Origin: an uncultured Eubacteriales bacterium
GTDB lineage: Bacteria > Bacillota > Clostridia > Peptostreptococcales > Anaerovoracaceae
Assembly: GCA_902774265.1 (NCBI GenBank)
Contig: CACYHR010000008.1
Span: 1 to 64,000, forward strand
Reading direction: 5' to 3'
Length of the DNA stretch: 64,000 nucleotides
In this document: positions 7,961 through 15,619 of the stretch, in pieces
Layout: every line of letters begins with the position of its first letter
Position numbering within the stretch: the first letter of the stretch is position 1
Translations under genes and position numbers: made by a program
Notes under the pieces: model-generated
The model's input: the letters and a program-made list of their open reading frames with translations, nothing else
The model's database searches: none
What the model was told of the DNA's origin: nothing

Positions 7961-8363
7961 ACGCCCAATACGGAATATATCTCCGCATTTTAACGGCAGC
8001 CTTCGGATCAGCCAGTTTTATTTTTCCTGCACTTAATGTATCCTTAATGATCCTGGATGCCATGGCTTTGTTTACATCACTGATACCAAAACGTTCACGA
8101 AGAACTGCATTTGATACTTCCATCCCATTTACATAACAATAACATGTATAGATATAACAGGTCCTGACCTTCTCTTCCTTCGACCATTCATTTAGTGACC
8201 TATGCCAGCACAATGTCGTTCTGCAAAAGTCATCTGTCGTTTCTACCTTAGGAGCTGGAATTTTCCATTCTCTCATGCCTTCTTCGATTCGATCGAATCC
8301 ACTTCCACGAGCTTCACAGATATGTACTATTCGTAAGAAATTTGCGATTCTTTCATTACGGGC
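7959..8363 (-). pseudogene. AlbA_2-type ATP-binding/putative transcriptional regulator, C-terminal fragment
   Basis: The open frame runs through ARNERIANFLRIVHICEARG, SGFDRIEEGMREWKIP, and a terminal winged-helix part (VSNAVLRERFGI, MASRIIKDTLSAGKI, RRYIPYWA). This is the C-terminal half of the large family often annotated as AlbA_2/RecG-like ATP-binding proteins. The frame loses similarity near 8363, exactly where the IS3 transposase begins on the other strand. The 5' half has therefore been replaced by the insertion sequence or a deletion. Confidence 0.7.
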
Positions 8364-8899
8364 ATAACATAAATAAAGTCAAAAGGAAATTTGATACCAA
8401 CGAGCCAAACAAAATCTGGGTAAGTGATATAACCCAATTCTTAGTAAAAGACTATTATTACTACATATGTACAATAATGGACCTGTATTCACGGAAAATC
8501 GTTGGCTACAAAATATCTACAAATGCATCTACTCAGCTAGCGACATCTACATTCAGGAAAACATTTAAAGATCGCGGCTGTCCTGCTGGTTTGATGTTTC
8601 ATAGCGATAACGGCGGTCAATACACATCAAGAGCATTTCGCTCCTTGCTTGTAAACTGTGCTGTAGATCAATCATTTTCGAGACCTCATACACCTATTGA
8701 CAATGCTGTTGCTGAATCTTTTTTTGCCAATTTAAAAAGAGAGGAAATCTACAGGCACGTTTATCGATCTGAACGTGAATTCAGAGACAGAATAGACAAG
8801 TATATCAAAAACTACAACTATAGCCGTCCTCACCGTCATAACAATTACAAATCACCCGATGAAAAGGAAGCAGCATACTATGCGAGAAAGTCGGAATAA
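8364..8899 (+). pseudogene. IS3-family transposase OrfB, 3' fragment
   Basis: An open frame of about 178 codons covers the integrase core of an IS3 transposase: KIWVSDITQF (first catalytic Asp), MFHSDNGGQYTS (second Asp) and DNAVAESFFANLKREE (catalytic Glu). The end, NYNYSRPHRHNNYKSPDE, is also typical. The OrfA part and the N-terminal part of OrfB are missing; upstream sequence belongs to the AlbA_2 fragment on the opposite strand. The copy cannot transpose by itself. Confidence 0.85.
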
Positions 8900-9012
8900 G
8901 TAGTTCAAATGAAGGGACTTTTTCAGTTTTCGTATAATGAGATTCAAGTGTTTGATAACGAAAACATTATTTCATTTAGCATAAACACCTTGCAATTACT
9001 GTATAAAAGAAA

Positions 9013-9050
9013 AAAGCCGGAATTCCGTGGTTCAGAATTTCGACTCCTTT
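9013..9050 (-). terminator. terminator after the small membrane protein gene
   Basis: On the minus strand GTCGAAATTC pairs imperfectly with GGAATTCCGGC and is followed by TTTTTTC. It lies just past the stop at 9054. Confidence 0.6.
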
Positions 9051-9053
9051 TCA

Positions 9054-9290
9054 CTATTCGGTCTTCTTTTCAGCTCTCTCATTGCTTCTTTCTACCATAT
9101 CATTATGCTTGTTTATACCGGTCACACTACTTGGAAAATCGTTCATCACTCCAACCGCAGGCACACTTATGGACTCCCCTTTAGATGCTTTCATCAAAGT
9201 TCTTATTAGTGCGATAACAACTATGATACCAAGTACGACGCCTATAATAGTTCCTATCTTATCGGCTATGAATTCTAATACTTCTATCAT
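9054..9290 (-). CDS. small single-helix membrane protein
   Basis: 78 residues. The start at 9290 overlaps the upstream stop as ATGA, so translation is coupled. One long hydrophobic helix (IGTIIGVVLGIIVVIALI) near the N-terminus is followed by a polar tail rich in Asn, Glu and Lys. No family is recognised. It is the last gene of the small operon that begins with the DUF6054 gene. Confidence 0.45.
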   Translation of the reverse strand: MIEVLEFIADKIGTIIGVVLGIIVVIALIRTLMKASKGESISVPAVGVMNDFPSSVTGINKHNDMVERSNERAEKKTE

Positions 9291-9682
9291 TTCAATATCA
9301 GTGGTCCTGACTTTCCTCCTTCCTGTATAGTCTCTGCTTCATTTCGAATCGCTATATATTCATCAGCAGCTGCTTCATCGTTGAAGTCATACTGAACATC
9401 AGAAGCGTATGTCACAATTATCAGTTGCCCATCTATTATACCTATTGCCTTGTATGGAACCGCTCCGTCATAAGGCTCCACGTTCAGATCATCCCATAGC
9501 TCAACAGACATCACGCGTCCGCCAAATCCTACATCGCGAGCCTTATTGCTGTATATAGTAATCCTGCCGTATTCATCCAGTTCATATCCCCATGTGTCTG
9601 AATTACTGAGCGAAAGCGAGAAATGATCAGTCTCTATGGTTCGTGTTCCAGTTGTTTCATCTATTGACTTTCTTTTTTCGCT
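9287..9682 (-). pseudogene. lipoprotein-like C-terminal domain, start missing
   Basis: The frame is open from 9682 but has no start codon until GTGATG near 9514, which lacks a good ribosome site. The encoded segment (IETDHFSLSLSNSDTWGYEL, then SNKARDVGFGGRVMSVELWD, PYKAIGIIDGQLIIVTYASD, VQYDFN) looks like a beta domain found at the C-terminus of many clostridial lipoproteins. The 5' end overlaps the DUF6054 gene in the -1 frame and crosses GCG AAA AAA G there. It is either a truncated remnant fused next to that gene or is reached by a -1 frameshift. A remnant is the simpler reading. Confidence 0.5.
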
Positions 9683-10014
9683 TTATAAGGCTTTATCACC
9701 GCAACAAAAGCATCCAGGAAATTGCCTTCGCTCCAGGTATTGATCTTGAAAAACGCTGCCTGGCTGCCACCTGATGCTGTAGCTATTACTTTCACACCTT
9801 CACTGTATTCAATCAGCATAACATTAAGGCTGACTCTGTTTTCTCCTAGGACCGCATACCTCTCATAGGTACCGACCCAATATTTAACAGAATCTGCTGT
9901 TCCTGTTATCTCTTCTTCCTGTGTTATCGTAGTACCCAGCCTTGACTCGTTATGTTTAATGTATGTTACAAGTTCTTTTAAAGATCCGCCTACAGTTGTT
10001 GTATATTTTGCCAT
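9661..10014 (-). CDS. DUF6054 family protein
   Basis: 117 residues, the usual size for this family. It opens MAKYTTTVGGSLKELVTYIK and contains YERYAVLGENRVSLNVMLIE, followed by ATASGGSQAAFFKINTWSEG near the C-terminus, the family's conserved block. The fold is small and soluble; no activity is known. The stop is followed directly by a different frame encoding a lipoprotein-like domain. The A6G run near the 3' end permits a possible -1 slip into it. A degenerate small ORF lies upstream. Confidence 0.8.
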   Translation of the reverse strand: MAKYTTTVGGSLKELVTYIKHNESRLGTTITQEEEITGTADSVKYWVGTYERYAVLGENRVSLNVMLIEYSEGVKVIATASGGSQAAFFKINTWSEGNFLDAFVAVIKPYKAKKESQ

Positions 10015-10042
10015 ATCTGCTCACTTTCTACTTTTCAAAATC

Positions 10043-10189
10043 TTATCCATTTAGCTTTCCTCTAAAACCTCTGTCTCTTGCTCTCTTATCAGCAATATCG
10101 ACATTGACCTTGCCAAGGCTCTGATCACTGACAGCTATGCTGCCCGAAAAACATGACTTTATCCACTCAATCAGTCATTTAATCATCAT
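10043..10189 (-). pseudogene. small ORF interrupted by an in-frame TGA
   Basis: GGAGG is followed by ATGATG and an otherwise open frame of 49 codons, but codon 5 is TGA. After it the frame reads LIEWIKSCFSGSIAVSDQSL and then GKVNVDIADKRARDRGFRGK before a TAA. The strong ribosome site and long clean frame suggest a gene inactivated by one base change, such as CGA to TGA. No family is recognised, and readthrough cannot be excluded. Confidence 0.4.
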
Positions 10190-10223
10190 ATCCTCCTAGT
10201 ATCTATGGAATTATTACGTCCCT

Positions 10224-10733
10224 CTAGTTATAGAACCATTCAGAAGGTATCAGATATACATATGGCGCTGTGATTATAGCAAGTCTGATTGCTGATTTCT
10301 TCGCCTGGTATATATCCAGTCCTGCTTTGCCCAATATACTTTTATCCAGTTTATAGATGCACACTGCGGATATCGCTATTGCAGCGTTCACAATAATAAG
10401 TGACAGAACATTTGAAAACGGATTGAACATAAGCCCAACAGCTGCCTTGCTGATAAACGAATTCACGTCATCATTCATGCCGAACATGAGCTGATTAAGT
10501 GCAAAAAGTAAGATCGAACCTGCAAAGTCGCTCACAAACCCTGCAAGGCAGATTTTCCAGTTGTGATTCCTGCAGAACAGACCCTTTTCAGGCATGTCGC
10601 CAAGACTCCATCTGAGCACTATCCTGTCGATCAGATAGTTGGCAGGTATCAGGAGCAGCCACAGCCATGATGGAAAGAATATCAGCAACCATATTGGCAG
10701 CAGAATGTTATAAACTTTGTTATCAGATTTCAT
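10224..10733 (-). CDS. membrane protein of unknown function
   Basis: 169 residues from the ATG at 10733, about 13 bases after GAGAGGA. A TTG at 10763, which overlaps the upstream stop, would add ten residues. Hydrophobic segments are IWLLIFFPSWLWLLLIPANY, CLAGFVSDFAGSILLFALNQ, a stretch near LMFNPFSNVLSLIIVNAAIA and one near the end (AIRLAIITAPYVYLIP), giving four or five membrane helices. The family is not known to me. It follows the DUF2500 remnant with translational overlap or near overlap. Confidence 0.55.
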   Translation of the reverse strand: MKSDNKVYNILLPIWLLIFFPSWLWLLLIPANYLIDRIVLRWSLGDMPEKGLFCRNHNWKICLAGFVSDFAGSILLFALNQLMFGMNDDVNSFISKAAVGLMFNPFSNVLSLIIVNAAIAISAVCIYKLDKSILGKAGLDIYQAKKSAIRLAIITAPYVYLIPSEWFYN

Positions 10734-10755
10734 TGTATGCTTTTTATCCTCTCGA

Positions 10756-11103
10756 TCATTCAACTTCTACTTCAACGTCGCTGCTGTGTTCTATCTCGAA
10801 ACTTACATCCTCTCTTTGGCTTACGTGCCGATCAAACGATAAAAACCTTGCTCCCTGAAATGATAATGTTCCGCTGTCGCCTTCTCTTAACTTGCCATAC
10901 TGGAGTCCTGTTATATGGAACTCCATTCGATCTCCGCTTTCCACCTCAAATGTAGCATAATAGGTAGTATTTGAAGAATGTGTATATCCATGTGCTCCGC
11001 TGATATCGCCTGCTACAGGCTCATCATGGTGAGTTGTGTTTGTCCGTTTGGCTACACAAGTAGCTTCCACACTTAATTTTGGCAGATGATTGTTGTTGTT
11101 CCA
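10756..11103 (-). pseudogene. DUF2500 protein, N-terminal membrane segment missing
   Basis: The frame opens after a TAA at 11104-11106 with WNNNNHLPKLSVEATCVAKR, which matches the linker and start of the soluble part of DUF2500 proteins. It then continues YYATFEVESGDRMEFHITGL and QGARFLSFDR, the family's core. The usual N-terminal membrane helix before this linker is absent, and upstream sequence in the same frame holds the stop. A GTG at 11070 might still start a shortened soluble protein, but no convincing ribosome site precedes it. Confidence 0.65.
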
Positions 11104-11199
11104 TTATCGATCATTGCTATCCATCCTGATTGTATATCCCATACCCGCAACAGTCACGCAAGCGGAGTTTTACATGCGTTTTACATTTTGCACAAATGC

Positions 11200-11228
11200 T
11201 TGAAAAAGTAGCAACATTTGATTATTAT
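11200..11228 (+). promoter_or_regulatory. promoter of antisense RNA, module A
   Basis: TTGAAA at 11200-11205, a 17-base spacer and TATTAT at 11223-11228 form a good sigma-A promoter pointing at the 3' end of the toxin gene on the other strand. The identical arrangement is found at 15229-15257. Conservation in both copies supports it. Confidence 0.7.
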
Positions 11229-11234
11229 AAACAT

Positions 11235-11330
11235 AGATAAAGGCTACCGATAGACGGTTAGCCGCTAACAAATTAAGCTATTTGAAATAGCCGCCTAAGT
11301 TTACCGGACTACAGGGCGGCTATTTCTGTG
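11235..11330 (+). ncRNA. antitoxin-type antisense RNA, module A
   Basis: A transcript from the promoter at 11200 would start near 11235, form a small hairpin (GGCTACC..GGTTAGCC), and end at the strong stem AATAGCCGCC/GGCGGCTATT (11286-11324). It overlaps the end of the toxin frame on the opposite strand by tail-to-tail pairing. This is the layout of type I modules such as txpA-ratA. The transcript is inferred from sequence only. Confidence 0.6.
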
Positions 11331-11424
11331 GTTTATTATTATCTTTGCTTCCGATGGCATATCCGAGAGCGAAGGATGTCAAGCATAAGCTCAGTAATCC
11401 AATCATTCCTTCAATGGTCAACAT
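11320..11424 (-). CDS. holin-like type I toxin, module A
   Basis: 34 residues from the ATG at 11424, with AGGAGGG at ideal distance. One hydrophobic helix (MIGLLSLCLTSFALGYAIGS) is followed by a short polar tail (KDNNKPQK), as in the putative holin-like toxins of Bacillota. The ribosome site can pair with TTAGCCCTC in the mRNA leader (about 11497-11505), a usual way to silence such toxins. The 3' end overlaps the antisense RNA and shares its terminator stem. A paralogue with the same flanks is at 15342. Confidence 0.7.
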   Translation of the reverse strand: MLTIEGMIGLLSLCLTSFALGYAIGSKDNNKPQK

Positions 11425-11551
11425 TGGCTTAGCCCTCCTTTCCGCCAGATTCCACGAAGGTTTCTATGTAATCGGAGGGTCACAGTCCCTCCGGAGAGGG
11501 CTAACCGCCTACCGTGTATGGTAGCCTTTCCGAATTATAGCACAGTCATAT

Positions 11552-11628
11552 CTACCGTTCCATTGTTCTCTGCCTTGTATCTTTTTTGATATCGATCCTT
11601 CTTCCGGCAACTTGTTCTGTCGCCATAT
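11552..11628 (-). pseudogene. relaxase C-terminal remnant
   Basis: Only the last 24 codons of a MobL relaxase remain (MATEQVAGRRIDIKKDTRQR then TMER). They differ at two positions from the intact relaxase ending at 15620. The similarity stops abruptly upstream of the ATG-like codon. Together with the toxin module this defines a second, decayed copy of the mobile element's 3' region. Confidence 0.75.
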
Positions 11629-11639
11629 GTACTAAATGA

Positions 11640-12261
11640 ACCCAGATATTAATCCCCCATTTGAAATGGGGGACCAGGCAAAGCAGTAGCGTTGCCCAAA
11701 GTACCAGAATAAAAACCTCCAATGCTATAATGATGTGGGTTCGCAACCACATATTAAGGCAAAGGAGAAGATGGAATTGCACATATCACATAGTGTTTAT
11801 ACCGAAGTATCGTCGGAAAATGATGTATGGAGAATACAGAAAAGATATCGGTGAAATATTAAGAAAACTGTGTGAGATGAAAAACGTAACGCTGATTGAA
11901 GGCAGAGTACAATTTCTTATCTTTGTGAGTGGGTAGAGATGTTTAGTCCCAAAATGTTCCTCCACAAGAGCCACACTTGAATTCACATTCATCAAAAAAG
12001 AAAAATTTGCCTTCTCTAGTAGTTCCCCGTCTTCGTACACCATGAAAAGGTATCGCAAAGAGGACAAGTCATTCTGAATCCATTAGAGTTCTCTTCGTTA
12101 GTAGAACCGCCTCCGGAAACATTTTGCCCCCTTTCTTATACAGTTTTCATTTTATTACCGGCAGGTGTAGATTTCAAGGGATAAGGCAAAAATGATAAGT
12201 ATCACCACCGAACATATACACATTACCACTATCAAAACCACTATCATACAAATAACAGATC
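11640..12261. other. decayed stretch between element relic and Rep-like gene
   Basis: The stretch holds a hairpin (CCCCCATTT/AAATGGGGG near 11646-11666), the IS200 fragment, and a frameshifted zinc-ribbon remnant on the minus strand (near 11937-12075) that reads MTCPLCDTFSW in one frame and FFDECEFKCGSCGGTFWD in the next. I see no intact gene or clear promoter. Confidence 0.5.
11764..11912 (+). pseudogene. IS200/IS605 TnpA transposase fragment
   Basis: An open frame encodes NCTYHIVFIPKYRRKMMYGE and then KDIGEILRKLCEMKNVTLIE, the conserved N-terminal part of the HUH transposase TnpA of the IS200/IS605 group. The HUH and catalytic tyrosine parts are absent because similarity ends at about 11912. 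Dead remnant. Confidence 0.75.
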
Positions 12262-12849
12262 ATGATAAACATAGGTATAGATCAAGCAAGCATAATAGCA
12301 CAAATCAAAAATGTGCACGATATTGGGGATTGGATTATAAAGTCCAACTCCGTTATTTCGCATGTCGAAAGTGCTCTATCGTTGGAAGCCATATTCGGAT
12401 GTAAACGCGAATCAAATGCACCTGCGCCATATTCAGTAGGAATAGAGTTTGGTTATCACGACTTCTATTTTAGAATTGCTTTCCATCCTTCAAATCCAAA
12501 AACTGGCATAATGATAAAGTTCAGTGCTCACGCATTGGAGTATTACAGAGTTCGATTTAAAGAGTTATTTGCTAAAGGAATTGACTTGAACGGAATTCTT
12601 CAAGCTCTTGATGCGGTTGATGCAATAATTGATCCGTGTACTGGGCTGTTGTTCTCCGATGTGACTTACAGATGTTCCAGAATAGATGTTTATATTGACT
12701 ACATTGATGCATCTCGAATAAATTTCATTCCATCAAGAAAAGAACGCAAGTGGCTAAGTGTTCATAAAGATGATCTCGCAGAGATAGCTCTTCACTTCAA
12801 GACGGAATTGAAACATGACCAAAACATGACTTTTTTGAAAAATAATTAA
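12262..12849 (+). CDS. possible rolling-circle replication initiation protein, partial
   Basis: 195 residues. The stretch YRCSRIDVYIDYIDASRI resembles the RID-type strand of replication initiation factors found in phages and small plasmids. The rest (VGIEFGYHDFYFRIAFHPSN, FSAHALEYYRVRFKELFAKG) is compatible with the same fold, but the catalytic tyrosine region is not visible and the protein is short. No ribosome site precedes the ATG. It ends 30 bases before the left att site. It is probably the N-terminal part of a gene that belonged to an earlier element. Assignment is weak. Confidence 0.4.
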   Translation: MINIGIDQASIIAQIKNVHDIGDWIIKSNSVISHVESALSLEAIFGCKRESNAPAPYSVGIEFGYHDFYFRIAFHPSNPKTGIMIKFSAHALEYYRVRFKELFAKGIDLNGILQALDAVDAIIDPCTGLLFSDVTYRCSRIDVYIDYIDASRINFIPSRKERKWLSVHKDDLAEIALHFKTELKHDQNMTFLKNN

Positions 12850-12874
12850 GGCTCCCAATCTCTGGAAGCCTTGA
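12846..12874 (-). terminator. terminator beyond the displaced tRNA end
   Basis: On the minus strand AAGGCTTCCA pairs with TGGGAGCCTT and is followed by AATTATTTTT. It lies directly downstream of the partial tRNA at 12879-12924, as expected for the original 3' flank of the tRNA gene. Confidence 0.6.
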
Positions 12875-12878
12875 AAAC

Positions 12879-12924
12879 ACTGGTTGCGGGAGAGGGACTT
12901 GAACCCTCGACCTCCGGGTTATGA
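12879..12924 (-). other. att site: duplicated 3' half of tRNA-fMet
   Basis: 46 bases identical to 20490-20535 except for two positions. They cover the CCA end, acceptor 3' strand, T-arm and anticodon loop including CAT of the initiator tRNA. The two differences lie on opposite sides of the T-stem (GAGGG/CCCTC here, GGGGG/CCCCC in the intact gene), so pairing is kept. This is the far end of the element. Confidence 0.85.
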
Positions 12925-13097
12925 AATGTTGCTCTCAACTCGTTGAAAACACCACGTCTCTCTTCGTTATTTGTTCGATTTAGTACAAAATTAGTACAAA
13001 TTCCAGTCATTCTCCTGTTATCTTATTTATTCCTAATCGATCTTTTTCCAGCCCACTCATTGCTTCCATCTATCGTTTCGGTCTGTTCTTCGGATTA

Positions 13098-13706
13098 TCA
13101 ATCTTCCAAATATGCCTCTAAGAATCCACCATCGTCAATCAGCTCTATCTTCTGAATAAGATCAGGATTTTTACTGTCGAAAATGACTCTCCAGTCCATA
13201 TTGAAGGACAAAGTATTCCTGGATCTATCAGTTGCAGTGACTGTTATAATAGCATGTTCTATATTGTCTGAGCCCTGCGATGCATCATCCTCAATATTGA
13301 AACCAGTCATTTCCGATTCCAGTTCATAGATCCATGCCGCTCCCATTATATGGGTTCTCTCCCATTCGCTATAGAAAGTATCGAACATACCATCAGCAAA
13401 GCAGTCCCCTACTGCCTTTTGCCAGACATCTTTCTCGTTTGCTGCCTTCTTTTTTTCCTCCGCTAGTTCCCCCTCTGTCGGCGCAGATGCATCAAGGCCG
13501 ATTTCAGTCATTGCAGGATAATATAATCCCTCTCCCGGATATTCAGTCATCGCTTTAAGCAGCTTTTCTTCATTTTCAGCACGCCTCAAGACATCATCTT
13601 CAACGCTCTTCGAGACATCATCGGTCTTACAAGCAGTCATTGCGAAAGACATTGCTGCAATCATTATCAAAGACATGAATATCAGAATTTTCCTTCTTGT
13701 AAACAT
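13098..13706 (-). CDS. lipoprotein, cargo of the mobile element
   Basis: 202 residues from the ATG at 13706, eight bases after GGAAGGG. A signal peptide ending in the lipobox AMTAC marks a lipoprotein. The mature part has a helical, charged N-half (VEDDVLRRAENEEKLLKAM) and a beta-rich C-half (AIITVTATDRSRNTLSFNMD, WRVIFDS). No family is recognised. It follows the XRE/anti-sigma-like gene closely and may be its regulatory partner or target. Confidence 0.6.
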   Translation of the reverse strand: MFTRRKILIFMSLIMIAAMSFAMTACKTDDVSKSVEDDVLRRAENEEKLLKAMTEYPGEGLYYPAMTEIGLDASAPTEGELAEEKKKAANEKDVWQKAVGDCFADGMFDTFYSEWERTHIMGAAWIYELESEMTGFNIEDDASQGSDNIEHAIITVTATDRSRNTLSFNMDWRVIFDSKNPDLIQKIELIDDGGFLEAYLED

Positions 13707-13732
13707 ACTTGATTCCCTTCCTTTATATGCCA

Positions 13733-15031
13733 CTAATTATTATAAGCTTCTGTACCGATCGAGAAAACTTCCTTATCCTCATGGATCTTAATCAGAGTAT
13801 CCTTCTTTGCTGTAATGGCAACGCCGTATATCTTAAGACCATTTTTCTCAATATAATCAATTGTCGATTCAAGACACTCTTCATTGAAGTTGGAGTCAAA
13901 GCCAGCGTCGCTCATCATTTTCCAAAAGGTTTTCTGATCCTGCATGTATCTGAGCATGCTCAGCATATGTTGCTGTGCATTGGCCTCATTTCTGAGTTCA
14001 TCTTCTCCGTTATTTTTGTATACATCTTCATATCCAAAAAGGAATGGATATTTCTCTTTGTCAAAAGCCCTCAAGTATCCTGAAAACTCAGTATAGAACC
14101 CAATTGGGCCATTCTGAATGTCGTCACCTGTCGCAACCGCAACCCAAGGATATAATAGTCCTTCCGCTCTATGGTCATCTATCCACTTCAGCGCATCCTT
14201 ATAGTCCATGGCATTATGAAAAGATATGTATGCCTCATAATATTTATCAGGGGCAAGTTCTTTTAGAGCGTCTTTTGAATCTTCAGTATCGCCCGCAATT
14301 CCCTGAGCTTCCGGGAGAGTGAATCCGTCCGCATGAGTTTCACGTTCCCATTCTTCCTGATCATTCGCAATGTTTTCCTCCAGACTTTTATGAATATCTC
14401 TTGAGTATGTGCTCCATTCAAACACATTACCATATGGTATTTTAAATACATTAGGGTCAAACAACTGCAAATGGTTTCGCTCGACTGTACCGGATACCGA
14501 TTTTTCCTTGTCTCCAACGTAAGAACTTTGGTTTATTGTTACGTCATAGCAACCCATTCCCATATCGTAGCTGATGACATTGTCAAATTTATGTCCTGGT
14601 ATACGGAGAGTACTGAAGACCTGCATGTCTACATCCATTCGCTTATCCTCTACCGATCCATCACTGTAGTGCTGGACTGCAACAGTTTCTTCTGGATCAT
14701 AATACAGATATTTAGCTGCCTTTGGCATAGCATATAAGGTTGTGAGCACTAGCATTATTAAACCCAAAATAATAAACAGCTTTTTCCAAAGACTGGCCCT
14801 AATGCGAGTTTTGTCTATTTTATCGATCAGTTCTTCATCCCCTTTGATAAGTTCATCAAATGAGATATTGAATTTGTCGCTTATTTTTTCAAGAATGCCC
14901 ATATCCGGATAATTGCGATTATGCTCCCAATGTGACACGGCCTGCCGTGTCACATGGAAAAGCTCTCCGAATTCTTCCTGACTGAGATTGCTTTCCTTTC
15001 TGATTTTCTTTATCTTCTCTCCTATTTCCAT
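13733..15031 (-). CDS. XRE-family membrane-bound regulator with anti-sigma-like C-terminus
   Basis: 432 residues; the start at 15031 has GGAGAGG upstream. Residues 1-65 form an XRE helix-turn-helix (IRKESNLSQEEFGELFHVTR then QAVSHWEHNRNYPD). A membrane helix follows at about 82-102 (KLFIILGLIMLVLTTLYAM). The remaining 330 residues are extracytoplasmic and resemble the sigma-regulator C-terminal domains seen in anti-sigma proteins of Bacillota. This suggests signal sensing outside and DNA binding inside on one chain. The gene lies just inside the element after the toxin module and is followed by a lipoprotein gene that may supply the signal. The function is inferred from architecture. Confidence 0.65.
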   Translation of the reverse strand: MEIGEKIKKIRKESNLSQEEFGELFHVTRQAVSHWEHNRNYPDMGILEKISDKFNISFDELIKGDEELIDKIDKTRIRASLWKKLFIILGLIMLVLTTLYAMPKAAKYLYYDPEETVAVQHYSDGSVEDKRMDVDMQVFSTLRIPGHKFDNVISYDMGMGCYDVTINQSSYVGDKEKSVSGTVERNHLQLFDPNVFKIPYGNVFEWSTYSRDIHKSLEENIANDQEEWERETHADGFTLPEAQGIAGDTEDSKDALKELAPDKYYEAYISFHNAMDYKDALKWIDDHRAEGLLYPWVAVATGDDIQNGPIGFYTEFSGYLRAFDKEKYPFLFGYEDVYKNNGEDELRNEANAQQHMLSMLRYMQDQKTFWKMMSDAGFDSNFNEECLESTIDYIEKNGLKIYGVAITAKKDTLIKIHEDKEVFSIGTEAYNN

Positions 15032-15228
15032 ACTATGCCTCTCCTCTATACAAGAATAATAGCACTATCCGTTGTAAAGAGACACGCAAGCATTTCTTGC
15101 TAGTGAAACTGAACAAAAAACAAACCCGCTCCTTACACCCTAAATTGCAAAGAGAGGCAGATATACAAAGCATAACGCTTCCACTCAATCAACTATTTAA
15201 GCCGTATTGCGCCATTCATCTTAAATAC

Positions 15229-15257
15229 TTGAAAATGCAGTAGCTTTTGATTATTAT
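15229..15257 (+). promoter_or_regulatory. promoter of antisense RNA, module B
   Basis: TTGAAA at 15229-15234, a 17-base spacer and TATTAT at 15252-15257, the same as in module A. It directs transcription toward the end of the toxin gene at 15342. Confidence 0.7.
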
Positions 15258-15263
15258 AAGCAT

Positions 15264-15350
15264 AGATAAAGGCTACCGATAGACGGTTAGCCCGCATATG
15301 AATTAGTTAGATAATAACCGCATCAATGTGGCGTTGGGCGGTTATTTTCT
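15264..15350 (+). ncRNA. antitoxin-type antisense RNA, module B
   Basis: Expected from about 15264 through the GGCTACC..GGTTAGCC hairpin to the terminator stem AATAACCGC/GCGGTTATT (15313-15346) followed by TTCTTTT. It pairs tail-to-tail with the 3' end of the toxin mRNA. Transcription is inferred from sequence and from conservation with module A. Confidence 0.6.
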
Positions 15351-15425
15351 TTTGCCAAGAGTGTACCCGGCTACGAAGAAAGCGAGCGCGAAACCCACGA
15401 TCTGCATGAACTGGAACACGTCCAT
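15342..15425 (-). CDS. holin-like type I toxin, module B
   Basis: 27 residues from the ATG at 15425, with AGGAGGG at about seven bases. One helix, FMQIVGFALAFFVAGYTLGK, and a basic end. The leader contains the same CCCTCC-rich pairing segment as module A (about 15475-15503), able to mask the ribosome site. The longer open frame upstream is not used. It lies between the relaxase and the XRE regulator inside the element and would punish loss of the element. Confidence 0.7.
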   Translation of the reverse strand: MDVFQFMQIVGFALAFFVAGYTLGKRK

Positions 15426-15535
15426 AGCATTGCCCTCCTTTCTATCAGATTTCCACAAGGGATTTCTATATATACGGAGGGTCACAGTCCCTCCGGAGAG
15501 GGCATCTATTGAGCGAGCTTGTCGAGCGAAATCAA

Positions 15536-15582
15536 TGCTCCCTACCTTACGGCGAAGCCGTAAAATCAAAGGGAGCATTTAC
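15536..15582. other. long hairpin between relaxase and toxin genes
   Basis: AATGCTCCCT pairs with AGGGAGCATT (outer arms at about 15533-15582), with an inner TTACGGC/GCCGTAA stem. It is absent from module A. It may be a terminator for the relaxase mRNA or part of the toxin leader; no T-run follows. Confidence 0.45.
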
Positions 15583-15619
15583 CGCCTCAAGAGTATTCCG
15601 AATTATAGCACAGTCACAT

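Noticed and set aside
12884..12924. second tRNA-Met gene
   Set aside because: Only the 3' half is present; the D-arm and 5' acceptor strand are missing, so it is an att duplicate.
15342..15578. 78-residue reading of the toxin B frame
   Set aside because: The upstream part lacks a ribosome site and covers the leader; AGGAGGG selects the ATG at 15425.
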